From: Ruminococcus sp.
GTDB lineage: Bacteria; Bacillota; Clostridia; Oscillospirales; Ruminococcaceae
Length of the DNA stretch: 33,336 nt
Direction of reading: 5' to 3'
Assembly: GCA_017526445.1 (NCBI GenBank)
Contig: JAFXRI010000062.1
Location: 1 to 33,336 of the forward strand
The first letter of the stretch is position 1. Every line of letters begins with the position of its first letter. The notes beneath the pieces are model-generated. The model ran no database searches. It was not told the origin of the DNA and saw nothing but the letters and a program-made list of their open reading frames with translations. Position numbers and translations under genes: made by a program. Shown here piece by piece: positions 1 to 7,346 of the stretch.

Positions 1-281
1 AGAGTGCATAAATTTGACGCAGGCGGGCGAGCGAAGACCAATTCGCTTTTCGCCCGGCAAGGAAAATTTGTGTGCTATGACGGGAAATATGCAAGCAGAT
101 GACGTGCAGAGGCGCAAGCCGCGGGTTGTGCGGTGTTGCCTCAATTACCTGTGCGGGCCGCGGTCCGGCATACGACAGTATATCCTCTCAAAGCAGAAGC
201 AGTGTAAAATACGCTGCCCTTGGATGTGGCGTATTTTACACTGCTTTGTAAGGATCTGAAGGTACTTACTGTATGCTTTGA
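1..281. other. Intergenic region downstream of the GH5 gene
   Basis: I find no convincing gene. The open frame on the plus strand has no SD and an unnatural composition rich in Arg and Cys. Two structured elements are visible: an imperfect hairpin at 24-56 (CGGGCGA and GCGAA pairing with TTCGC and TCGCCCG, with a three-base bulge), and the long perfect inverted repeat at 197-246 listed separately. The left part could be the tail of something outside the window. Confidence 0.5.
197..246. repeat. 18-bp perfect inverted repeat (long hairpin)
   Basis: An 18-base arm at 197-214 (starting AAGCAGTG, ending ATACGC) is exactly complementary to 229-246, with a 14-base loop. It lies 35 bases beyond the stop codon of the minus-strand GH5 gene, so it probably ends or protects that transcript. 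It lacks a proper U-tract on either strand, so a simple intrinsic terminator is not certain. It could also be a dispersed intergenic repeat. Confidence 0.7.
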
Positions 282-1532
282 TCAGGAGTAAACCTTCTTG
301 ATAGCTTCGACTATCTCCGGGAAGTACCACTCTGCACCCATAACGTCGCGGTTCATAAGGCCGAAGTTCTCGCCGTTGCCGAATACCGCATTGTTGTCCC
401 ACCATACGCAGGGGATGCCAAGCTCCTTCGCGGCCGTCAGATAATCGGTCACACACTGTACTCTGTCTGCTATATTCTGTTCGCCGTTCTCATGAGTCTT
501 GTTCATACTGCCGTATTCGCCTACGATAACAGGTATGTTCTTCGAGATGAAAGTCGTGTTCAGAGTTCGGAACAGGTTCTTTATATCGGAGTTGTTTGGA
601 TCGTACTTCGATGTGCCCTTGGTGTCCAGCGCAAAGGAGTAGGGCAGATAGGCGTGTACCGATACGATGATCTTGTCGTCTCCCTCCGGCAGATATACCG
701 CCTTCAGACAGTTCTGATTCGTTGATGCAGCATATCCCGTCATCATAAGGATGCGCTTGGCGTTGTTCCCGCCAGATGCTCTTACAGTGTCGTAGAAGAC
801 TTTCTCGTATTCGGCGACTATCTCTCTCGAAGACTTGTCGCCGCCGTTCCACTCCTTGGCGGTGCCGCGGAGCCTCGGCTCGTTGAGTCCCTCAAAGATC
901 AGATGCTCGTCATAGTTCTTGAATTCCTCGGCGACCTGCTCCCACAGAGCCTTGAGCTGTTCCTTGTCCTGCTCCTTGTTCTCCTCGGTGGGGAAGTACC
1001 ATTCCTCGTGGTGGGTGTTGAGGATCACGAACATACCGTCGTCGATAGCGTAGTCAACGATCTCGTGGACTCTTGCCATCCACTCGGGATCGATCTTGTA
1101 GCTCTCGTCCATATGGTCGCCCCAGGTCACGGGGATACGTGCAAGGTTGAAACCGTCCTTGGTGAGCAGATCGAAAACGCCCTTGGTGGTCTTGACCGGC
1201 TGCCAGGCAGTCTCGTTGCCGAGACCGTTCTTGCCTGTTGCGTCCATAGTGTTGCCCAGGTTCCAGCCGTAGGTCATTTCCTTTACCAGGTCCCAGGCCG
1301 AGATGTCTCTTATAGGCTTGGGGGTGTCGTCGGCGGGCTTGCTGTCGTCCTGTTTGCTGTCGTCCTGACCGCTCTCGGCGGCAGCGCTGTCAGCCGTGCT
1401 TTCCGCAGCAGAGGATTCAGCTTTGCTTTCTGCCGTATCCGATTTGGAGGAGGAGCTGTCGCCGCAGCCCGCGAGCCCTGTCAGAGCCATAAGCGAGGCC
1501 GCAGTAAGTGCAAGTATTCTTTTAAGCTTCAT
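282..1532 (-). CDS. Lipoprotein endo-beta-1,4-glucanase, glycoside hydrolase family 5 (GH5_4-like)
   Basis: Predicted to cut internal beta-1,4 links in cellulose or related glucans at the outer face of the membrane. The 416-residue protein starts with a lipoprotein signal (lipobox LAGC, Cys23), followed by a Ser/Ala/Asp/Lys-rich linker to about residue 72. The catalytic domain fills about 75-416. Visible GH5 landmarks are WNLGNTMDA (90-98), ARIPVTW (131-137), HHEEW, FEGLNEPR with acid/base Glu218, SVHAY, and VGEYGS with nucleophile Glu339. The WNLGNT start is typical of subfamily GH5_4, which includes endoglucanases and xyloglucanases; exact substrate is inference. There is no carbohydrate-binding or dockerin domain, so it would be tethered by lipid alone. 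SD AAAGGA lies nine bases before ATG. It is the last gene of a minus-strand run that also encodes a cellobiose 2-epimerase, which fits beta-glucan or glucomannan use. Confidence 0.93.
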   Translation of the reverse strand: MKLKRILALTAASLMALTGLAGCGDSSSSKSDTAESKAESSAAESTADSAAAESGQDDSKQDDSKPADDTPKPIRDISAWDLVKEMTYGWNLGNTMDATGKNGLGNETAWQPVKTTKGVFDLLTKDGFNLARIPVTWGDHMDESYKIDPEWMARVHEIVDYAIDDGMFVILNTHHEEWYFPTEENKEQDKEQLKALWEQVAEEFKNYDEHLIFEGLNEPRLRGTAKEWNGGDKSSREIVAEYEKVFYDTVRASGGNNAKRILMMTGYAASTNQNCLKAVYLPEGDDKIIVSVHAYLPYSFALDTKGTSKYDPNNSDIKNLFRTLNTTFISKNIPVIVGEYGSMNKTHENGEQNIADRVQCVTDYLTAAKELGIPCVWWDNNAVFGNGENFGLMNRDVMGAEWYFPEIVEAIKKVYS

Positions 1533-1553
1533 CTTTCATTTTCCTTTCGTATA

Positions 1554-2243
1554 TCATATGTTATCAGGAGGCACTATCAGCTGTACCTCGCTGTTCTTCA
1601 CTGCTTCGATGTAATCAAAGACCGTTTCCAGCGGTCTTTGAGTGATGACGCCGCTCAGCTTCGCGGCAGACAGATGGTGGTTGTCGGAGCCTGCCGTCAC
1701 AGGCAGTCCGTACTGGGCGGCATACCATTTTGCCCGCTCATTCATAGCTTCATCCCTGTTGCCGCAGTTGAATATCTCCGCTGCATCGGTCCACATAGGC
1801 AGCAGCTTTATCTCCCTGAGATAGTCAGCCTCCCGGAACGGGTGGGCGTGGACGATATACCCTCCGTCCCTGTGAACGCGGTCACAGTATTCATAAACGC
1901 TTATGTCGCAGACATCAGGGTTATCCAGCAGCCACTGCTTGTCGAGTCCGTAGGTCAGCAGGTCGGCGCCCTGATAGGAGTACTCCCATCCGAACCAGAC
2001 CTTGAAGCCTATCCTGTCGCCCTCGGCCTTTGCGGCTTCATAGCCTTTGCAGAACAGCTCAGCGCGTTCACGCCTGTCCTGACATTCTCTTATGGCGGGG
2101 CGGCAGTTGCCGTTTATAAAATGGTCGGTGATGATTATTCCGTCGTAGCCCAGCGCCTTATAGCGCCTGACCTGCTCCGCTCCCGGAGCCGAGGCACAGT
2201 CGGACGTCTCTGCCGTATGCACATGGGTATCGTATTTGAACAT
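1554..2243 (-). CDS. PHP-domain metal-dependent phosphoesterase family protein
   Basis: This 229-residue protein is a stand-alone PHP domain. Metal-ligand motifs are in the expected order: THVHTAE near the N-terminus, ITDH at about residue 39, HAHPFREAD in the middle and AGSDNHH near the C-terminus. PHP proteins hydrolyse phosphoesters, for example histidinol phosphate, nucleoside 3',5'-bisphosphates or oligonucleotides; the substrate cannot be told from sequence. It has no signal peptide, so it is cytoplasmic. SD AAAGGT precedes the ATG by nine bases. It sits between the epimerase and the GH5 glucanase with gaps of only 31 and 21 bases, so it is almost certainly co-transcribed, though its link to sugar use is unclear. 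Confidence 0.85.
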   Translation of the reverse strand: MFKYDTHVHTAETSDCASAPGAEQVRRYKALGYDGIIITDHFINGNCRPAIRECQDRRERAELFCKGYEAAKAEGDRIGFKVWFGWEYSYQGADLLTYGLDKQWLLDNPDVCDISVYEYCDRVHRDGGYIVHAHPFREADYLREIKLLPMWTDAAEIFNCGNRDEAMNERAKWYAAQYGLPVTAGSDNHHLSAAKLSGVITQRPLETVFDYIEAVKNSEVQLIVPPDNI

Positions 2244-2274
2244 AGAATACAGACCTTTCTATGCAGGGGAATAT

Positions 2275-3450
2275 TTATCCGGAGCAGTTTTCCCTGCTTA
2301 TCAGCTCCAGACACATCCTGCCGTTGTGGTAGGGGCATTTCCAGGGGCCGACAGTCTCCTTGCTCTCTCGGGGAGTACCGTCCGCCTCCACCTCCGAGAA
2401 CCATTCGCCGCCGGGGCGCTTGTCGATGACCTCTGCCTTGATATACTTCCATACTGCTTCAGATGCTTCGAGGAATTTTCTGTCGCCGCTGTGCTGATAG
2501 GCATTCATAAAGCCCACCACTGACTCGGCCTGCACCCACCACACGCGGGTACGGTCGATCTTGTCATTCTCACGCTCGTTCCTGACGGCGCCGCAGTCCT
2601 CCAGGGCGATGTTCAGTATGTTTTCTGCTATGCTCAGGTCGATCTTGTGCCATTCTGCAGTAAGCTCCTCGTCGCCCAGGGTCTCACAAGCCAGATCTAT
2701 CAGCCAGGTGGTCTCGATGTCGTGACCGTAAGAGTGTATGTCTCCGATGACGCTGAGCTTCTCATCGAAGAATACTCTGAGAGCCCGCCTTTCGGGGTCA
2801 TATACCTTGTCCTTCATCTCACACAGCAGCCAGCGGAGCCTCTGCCCCACGCGCTCGTTTTTTTCTGCCTTGTAAAGCTCGGTATAGGCTTCTATCAGGT
2901 GGAGCATAGTGTTCATAGTCTTATCAGCCATAAGGCCGTTTTCAGACAGAGCGTCATTCGGGACAGGCTCCCAGCTGATACTGAAAGCTTCACGGTAGCC
3001 GTACTCGTCCGGAGTGTTTTGCTCTATATCGGAGAACAGCTTATAGGCAAGGTCCAGTGCGAACCTGTCTCCCACTGCGTTGTAGTAGCAGGAAAGAGCA
3101 TATACTGCAAAGGCGATATTGTAGGTGTGCTTCATCGTATCCGAGGGTGCGCCCCTGAAGTCGGTCATCCAGTAAACGCCGCCGTTTTCGTAGTCGATGC
3201 AGCAGTTCTTCACATACTCAAAAGCGTGGAAGGCCAGTTCCCTGTACTTTTCATCTCCCAGCACCGCATAGCACTTTGAGAAGAACCAGAGTATCCTCGA
3301 GTGGAGGATAACGCCCTTGTCGGCTTTTTTGTCGGGTTCGAGCCCAAAGCTCATATATCCGCAGAAGCCGCCGTTCTCATCGTCCCTGAGTCCTGCCCAG
3401 AAGGGGACGATGTGTTCTTCCAGCTCGCGTCTTGTTTCATCTGCGATCAT
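2275..3450 (-). CDS. Cellobiose 2-epimerase (AGE superfamily)
   Basis: Interconverts cellobiose and 4-O-beta-glucosyl-mannose, and acts on other beta-1,4-linked disaccharides, in the cytoplasm. The sequence closely resembles the R. albus enzyme as I recall it: KADKGVILHSRILWF, DTMKHTYNIAFA, GDIHSYGHDIE, RVWWVQAE and CPYHNGRM. Taking Met at 3450 as residue 1 puts the key residues at Arg52, His243, Glu246 and His375, matching the reported essential set apart from one position. A longer frame starts with GTG at 3474, but the 3450 ATG has a clear SD (AAGGAGTG, seven to eight bases upstream) and gives the family length (391 aa). The SD lies over the end of the upstream lipoprotein gene, whose stop is five bases away, so the two are probably translationally coupled. 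In R. albus this enzyme feeds a mannosylglucose phosphorylase; none is in this window. Confidence 0.95.
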   Translation of the reverse strand: MIADETRRELEEHIVPFWAGLRDDENGGFCGYMSFGLEPDKKADKGVILHSRILWFFSKCYAVLGDEKYRELAFHAFEYVKNCCIDYENGGVYWMTDFRGAPSDTMKHTYNIAFAVYALSCYYNAVGDRFALDLAYKLFSDIEQNTPDEYGYREAFSISWEPVPNDALSENGLMADKTMNTMLHLIEAYTELYKAEKNERVGQRLRWLLCEMKDKVYDPERRALRVFFDEKLSVIGDIHSYGHDIETTWLIDLACETLGDEELTAEWHKIDLSIAENILNIALEDCGAVRNERENDKIDRTRVWWVQAESVVGFMNAYQHSGDRKFLEASEAVWKYIKAEVIDKRPGGEWFSEVEADGTPRESKETVGPWKCPYHNGRMCLELISRENCSG

Positions 3451-3455
3451 AGTTT

Positions 3456-4466
3456 TCACTCCTTCGGCGTCCACTTTACATTAATAAGCTGCAAATGGTC
3501 GCGCATATCAATCTTTCCGCTGCTGTCCAGCAGGCCGCTGAACACCCAGTCATAGGTTTTGTAGTTGGTCTTTGCTCCCCAGCGCATTACCTCGTCCACG
3601 CTGAGCACTACGATATAGAAATCGTTCACGTTCCTTTCCGAGTCCTTTGCCCGGCTCTTTATATCCGCTTCGGTCAGGCCCAGCTCGGGGCGCCGGCCGG
3701 CTTCCTTTATGGCATCTTTTCCCCGGAATACCTTGTAGGTGCCGGAGAAGTGCTCGTTGTTCTTGTTGTCCTTGTCAAAATAGAGCAGGAACTTGTTCTT
3801 TTTCTTAAACTGGATGACGTAGTTGCGGTACTCCTCTGCTGAGACGGTGTGCCCGGTGATGACGTCCTTGTCTTCGTCTTCCTTTTTCTCGACGACCGGG
3901 GCAGGCCCCAGTTCAGCAGTCTCTGCTGCGGCCTTCAAAGCCTCCGCAGCGGCATCGGTGTTGCCGTCGCCTGCTGATTCGCCCTTGAGCACCCAGAACC
4001 TGTCCTGCTCATTTGATATGATGAGCAGCAGCAGGTCGGAGTTCCCGCCCTTCTTATAGGAGAGCATCGCCGTTTGATAGGAGACACCGTTTTTGTCCTT
4101 CTTCGGCTCGGAGAGGGGGCTTATCTTTTCGGTGCCGGTCTCCTTTCCGAGGTACTGCTTTATGATCTTGTCCGGGGAGAGCCCCTTGCTCTCCACGCAG
4201 CCCAGAAACATATAGGCGCAGTGCTCCCCGTCGTCGATATAAGCCTGCACGCCGTTTTTTGTTTCATATCTCCAGGCCTTGGGGAGATCCAGTTTTATGT
4301 TGTCGAACTGTACGGTCTCCGTCCCTGATGGTGGCGCAGCCTTGGCAGGCAGCAGCTCCTCCATGGGAGTGCGCACCGCAGGCTCCGCACCGGAGGTCTC
4401 TTTCCCGCCGCAGCCCGCAAACAGCAGCGCAGAGATCAGCGCAGCCGTCAAAAGTATTTTCTTCAT
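3456..4466 (-). CDS. Uncharacterised lipoprotein
   Basis: A 336-residue protein with a clear lipoprotein signal (MKKILLTAALISALLFAGC, Cys19). Nothing in the mature part matches a family I recognise. Residues of about 45-180 look like a compact alpha/beta domain, followed by a charged linker (KKEDEDKD at about 195-203). The second part (about 205-336) contains FKKKNKFLLYFDKDNKNN and SGTYKVF and ends with YDWVFSGLLDSSGKIDMRDHLQLINVKWTP, reminiscent of small secreted domains of gut Clostridia. It begins one base after the HAD stop codon and ends five bases before the epimerase start, so it belongs to the same transcript. A role in sugar capture or envelope function is guesswork. Confidence 0.8.
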   Translation of the reverse strand: MKKILLTAALISALLFAGCGGKETSGAEPAVRTPMEELLPAKAAPPSGTETVQFDNIKLDLPKAWRYETKNGVQAYIDDGEHCAYMFLGCVESKGLSPDKIIKQYLGKETGTEKISPLSEPKKDKNGVSYQTAMLSYKKGGNSDLLLLIISNEQDRFWVLKGESAGDGNTDAAAEALKAAAETAELGPAPVVEKKEDEDKDVITGHTVSAEEYRNYVIQFKKKNKFLLYFDKDNKNNEHFSGTYKVFRGKDAIKEAGRRPELGLTEADIKSRAKDSERNVNDFYIVVLSVDEVMRWGAKTNYKTYDWVFSGLLDSSGKIDMRDHLQLINVKWTPKE

Positions 4467-4467
4467 A

Positions 4468-5145
4468 TCATTTCCTACCTGTCAGCAGCATAAGGAGCTC
4501 ACCGGGAGAGGATGCGATAACGGCGGCGCCGTTTTCATTCAGCTCCCCCTCCGGGGCATAGCCCCAGCCGGCACCTATGCAGGGGATCCCGGCTTCTCTT
4601 GCTCCGATAATATCGTGGCTGCGGTCGCCGACCATAATGGCTTTGCTCCTGTCCCGGACGCCCAGCCTTGACAAAGCTTCCTCGATGACCTCCCTCTTGG
4701 TGTCCCTCGAACCGTCAAGGCCGCTGCCGGTGATGTTCTCAAAATATCCCGCCAGCCCGAACTTTTCAAGTATCCTAACCGAAAAGACCTCGGGCTTGCT
4801 GGTAGCCACGGCAAGGCGTCTGCCTGCCGCTTTCAGCTCTTTCAGCATATCCTTCACGCCGTCGTACGGCCTGTTCTCGAACAGCCCCACGGTGGAGTAT
4901 CTCTCGCGGTATTTCTTCACTGCCTGCTGTGCCAGCTCCTCGGGCATACCGAAAAGCTCCCGCATCGAGACTATCAGCGGCGGCCCCAGCATCAGCTTCA
5001 TCTTATCATTTCCCGGGACAGGCTGTCCCAGTTCCCTGAGGGCATACTCCGCCGAGCGGATGATCCCCTCCCTTGAATCGGTCAGAGTGCCGTCCAGGTC
5101 GAAGAGGATGATCCCGTACTCATTCAGTGATCTTTCTTGCTTCAA
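4468..5145 (-). CDS. HAD-superfamily hydrolase, phosphoglycolate phosphatase-like
   Basis: A cytoplasmic HAD phosphatase of about 225 residues. Motif I is FDLDGTLTDS, motif II is in VATSKPEVF and motif IV is VGDRSHDIIGA; the LGPPL segment of the cap is common in Gph-type HAD enzymes. Substrates are usually small phosphorylated metabolites such as phosphoglycolate or sugar phosphates. The start is uncertain because no ATG lies near motif I. TTG at 5145 with AAGAGG seven to eight bases upstream is my choice; CTG at 5127 would start only nine codons before the FDLDGT motif. Either way the gene overlaps the 3' end of the DUF1015 gene, whose stop is at 5120-5122. This arrangement suggests coupled translation. 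Confidence 0.85.
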   Translation of the reverse strand: MKQERSLNEYGIILFDLDGTLTDSREGIIRSAEYALRELGQPVPGNDKMKLMLGPPLIVSMRELFGMPEELAQQAVKKYRERYSTVGLFENRPYDGVKDMLKELKAAGRRLAVATSKPEVFSVRILEKFGLAGYFENITGSGLDGSRDTKREVIEEALSRLGVRDRSKAIMVGDRSHDIIGAREAGIPCIGAGWGYAPEGELNENGAAVIASSPGELLMLLTGRK

Positions 5146-6379
5146 TGTAATACCTCTTATCAGCGGCGTGTCCCATAGAGAAGGTCTTTCTTGGCAGGGC
5201 GCCGTCAACTATTACTGTCGGGAAAAGCTCCTCCTTGCCCATATCAGGCAGCAGGAAGCCCACTGCATCATCTGCGGCGGCAAGTCTTTCGATGACATCC
5301 TCGCCGTGGATGTAGTCTATCTTTCCGCCGAGACCGGGCAGCAGCTTGTCAAGGGCTGTCTGCAATGAGCCTACCGACAGCTTGGAGAGGGGCTTGTGGA
5401 CATAGAGAGTCTTTCTTTCTCCGTCGCCCACAACGGTGAATCTCTGTTCGGCAGGCTTCTCCGAAAGCTCCAGCACATCCGTGAGATGCGCCATAAGGGC
5501 TTTTACGTCCACACCTGTAACTATGCGGTGGATAGCCTCGAAGCGCAGCGCCTCGGAGTGGAGGTTCACTATCTCCACCAGTGCATAGCGGGCGGGGTGG
5601 TCAGAAAGGTCCTTGCCGGGGTTCGCTGCTTTGAGCTGCTCATAGAACTCCTTAGCGGTAGCAAGGCTGTGGTTGCCGTCGCCCATAGCATATACCAGCG
5701 GGCTTTCCTCGTTAAGGCCGTACTTCTTGTTGAAAGTATCGATATCACCGAGAGCCTCCAGCACGGCAAGCGCCTTTTCTGCGGCGGCATCGCTGCAGAG
5801 CCAGCCTTTTATGCTGCCGCCTCCCTGCATGAGCTTGAAGTCATAGAGCTTCTCAAAGCTGTCCTTGACCTCTCCCGCAGGCTCGACTACTGTTTTGTCG
5901 GCGTCGTCAATGAGTATCATTATATGCGGCAGTTCCACGGGGGCGCCGTTCCTTATCTTTATCCTGGGAGGGATGCGCTCCACCACGGTAGCTTCGGTAG
6001 CCCTTACCTGAGACCTTGAGCCTTTCCTGTAGTCATACTTCTCCAGATCTATCTTTCCGATAAGGCCGGCTCGCACCAGTCCGTCGGACTGCACTCTCTC
6101 GATATACACAAGGGCATCCTTTTTCTCGGTGAATACACCTTCTTCGAGGTACTTGCTCATATTGCCGTGTATAGCCTCGATCCTGCCGGCAACGTCCTCG
6201 TCCTCGAGATACACCTCAGGAAGTATCAGCCGCAGTGCAGAGGGAGCCTCACCCGCGATCTTTTCAGTCTCGGCCCAGTATTCGGGCTCACTGGTGTACT
6301 GGTCGCAGGCGACTACCGCCCACTTCTCCATATCGGCGTTCTTCGGCAGAAGTATATCGGCTTTTGAAAATGCAGTCAT
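5120..6379 (-). CDS. DUF1015 family protein
   Basis: A 419-residue soluble protein that matches DUF1015 in length and motifs. It begins with KADILLPKN and WAVVACDQYTSEPEYW, has YIERVQSDG, RIPPRIKIRNGAP and ILIDD in the middle, and the hallmark YAMGDGNHSLATAKEFYE. The family is widespread in Firmicutes; in many genomes it lies next to the serA/serC genes of serine synthesis. To my knowledge its activity is unestablished. No serine genes are in this window. The ATG is preceded by a strong GGAGGT seven bases upstream. It overlaps the HAD phosphatase gene downstream, which hints that the two act on related metabolites. Confidence 0.9.
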   Translation of the reverse strand: MTAFSKADILLPKNADMEKWAVVACDQYTSEPEYWAETEKIAGEAPSALRLILPEVYLEDEDVAGRIEAIHGNMSKYLEEGVFTEKKDALVYIERVQSDGLVRAGLIGKIDLEKYDYRKGSRSQVRATEATVVERIPPRIKIRNGAPVELPHIMILIDDADKTVVEPAGEVKDSFEKLYDFKLMQGGGSIKGWLCSDAAAEKALAVLEALGDIDTFNKKYGLNEESPLVYAMGDGNHSLATAKEFYEQLKAANPGKDLSDHPARYALVEIVNLHSEALRFEAIHRIVTGVDVKALMAHLTDVLELSEKPAEQRFTVVGDGERKTLYVHKPLSKLSVGSLQTALDKLLPGLGGKIDYIHGEDVIERLAAADDAVGFLLPDMGKEELFPTVIVDGALPRKTFSMGHAADKRYYIEARKITE

Positions 6380-6393
6380 TGTTTTTACCTCCG

Positions 6394-6876
6394 TTATTCT
6401 TTTTTATCGTCATCCGTCTGCGGGGGATAAGCTATTCTCTGCGGGAGCTTCTGCTCGCTCTTTTCCTCAGCTTCGGATGTTTCCTTCATCTGCTTGTAGA
6501 TCTTCCAGACGAACAGCTCCAGCAGCAGCAGAGCAGCAAGCACGGGGAGCCCGTAGTAGAAAATTACAGTTCCCAGCATCCCGGGGCCGAAGAACTCGGC
6601 ATCCTTTGATGTGATAAGGTCAACAGTGCCTATCGCCGCCGCTATGATCATAAGTACCGCATTGCCTAAGGCAAAGAGCTTCCAGCCCGAGATGTTCTTA
6701 TTTCTTCGCTTTCCTATCGCTGCCATGACTGTCATCAGCAGAAAGACCACTGCTACGCCCAGGGAAAGCACTCCCATCGCAAACAGGGTCATTGACCATT
6801 TTACAGCTAATGTCAGCAGCAGCAGTACTGCTCCCGCCGCTCCGAACACTGCGGCAGGTTTAAGATATTTTGGCAT
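6394..6876 (-). CDS. Small integral membrane protein, paralogue of its upstream neighbour
   Basis: A 160-residue protein with about four transmembrane segments (roughly residues 6-24, 30-52, 68-86 and 100-122) and a charged C-terminal tail rich in Glu and Lys. I do not recognise the family. It resembles the gene just upstream in length, hydrophobic layout and the shared motif AxGNAVLM (AxGDAVLM in the neighbour), so the pair looks like a tandem duplication. SD GGAGGT lies seven bases before the ATG and overlaps the region just after the neighbour's stop. It is followed after 14 bases by the DUF1015 gene. Confidence 0.75.
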   Translation of the reverse strand: MPKYLKPAAVFGAAGAVLLLLTLAVKWSMTLFAMGVLSLGVAVVFLLMTVMAAIGKRRNKNISGWKLFALGNAVLMIIAAAIGTVDLITSKDAEFFGPGMLGTVIFYYGLPVLAALLLLELFVWKIYKQMKETSEAEEKSEQKLPQRIAYPPQTDDDKKE

Positions 6877-6879
6877 GGC

Positions 6880-7308
6880 TTATACCTCCGTTTTATCCTG
6901 GTCCGGATCTTCGGCTTGTCCGAGGTGATCTTCACGGACGGCTTTGCTTCTTAGCGACAGCCATATTGACAGCGCCGCAAAAAATACGATCCCAAGAGCA
7001 GGCAGCACCATCAGCAGCAGAGTCCCTCCGATCAGCCCGTGAATGCTGCCGGAGTAAATACACAACGCCCCCATAAGCACCGCATCCCCGGCGGCGAACA
7101 TCAGAGCGCTCTGCGGACGGGGTTTTCCGGCTAACTTAGCGATAAGGCATATCGCCGCCATAGTCGCAAAGAGTATTCCCGCTCCCGCAAGGGCAAGTCC
7201 GGTCAGGAAAAATACGTCTATCTCAGAAAAGCTGAGCAAGGCAGCTCCCGCGCCGCCTGTTACTGCGGGCCACACCTCCCTTAAACGTTTTCGGCTGCCA
7301 TATCCCAA
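6880..7308 (-). CDS. Small integral membrane protein with an uncertain start
   Basis: About 142 residues with four predicted membrane segments and a charged tail (ending DPDQDKTEV). It is a paralogue of the next gene downstream (shared AxGDAVLM motif and the same layout). The start is problematic. The frame opens with TTG at 7308, inside the run of T residues that ends the secA terminator, with no SD. Other in-frame choices are GTG at 7275, which is too close to its SD-like GGGAGG, and TTG about 25 codons into the frame, which would lose the conserved KRL segment. An ATG at 7302 lies out of frame and runs into a stop after six codons. A single-base frameshift near the 5' end is possible. Confidence 0.6.
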   Translation of the reverse strand: MGYGSRKRLREVWPAVTGGAGAALLSFSEIDVFFLTGLALAGAGILFATMAAICLIAKLAGKPRPQSALMFAAGDAVLMGALCIYSGSIHGLIGGTLLLMVLPALGIVFFAALSIWLSLRSKAVREDHLGQAEDPDQDKTEV

Positions 7309-7332
7309 AACAGGACGGCAAACCTGCCGTCC
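7305..7332 (-). terminator. Intrinsic terminator of secA
   Basis: On the minus strand GGACGGCA pairs perfectly with TGCCGTCC around a GGTT loop (7313-7332), followed by TGTTTT. It starts 15 bases after the secA stop codon. Confidence 0.85.
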
Positions 7333-7346
7333 CGTTTGTTTCGTTA

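Noticed and set aside
903..2429. Long plus-strand open frame of about 500 codons
   Set aside because: Antisense to the GH5 and PHP genes; no SD, and the opposite strand has clear domain matches. High GC content opens such frames here.
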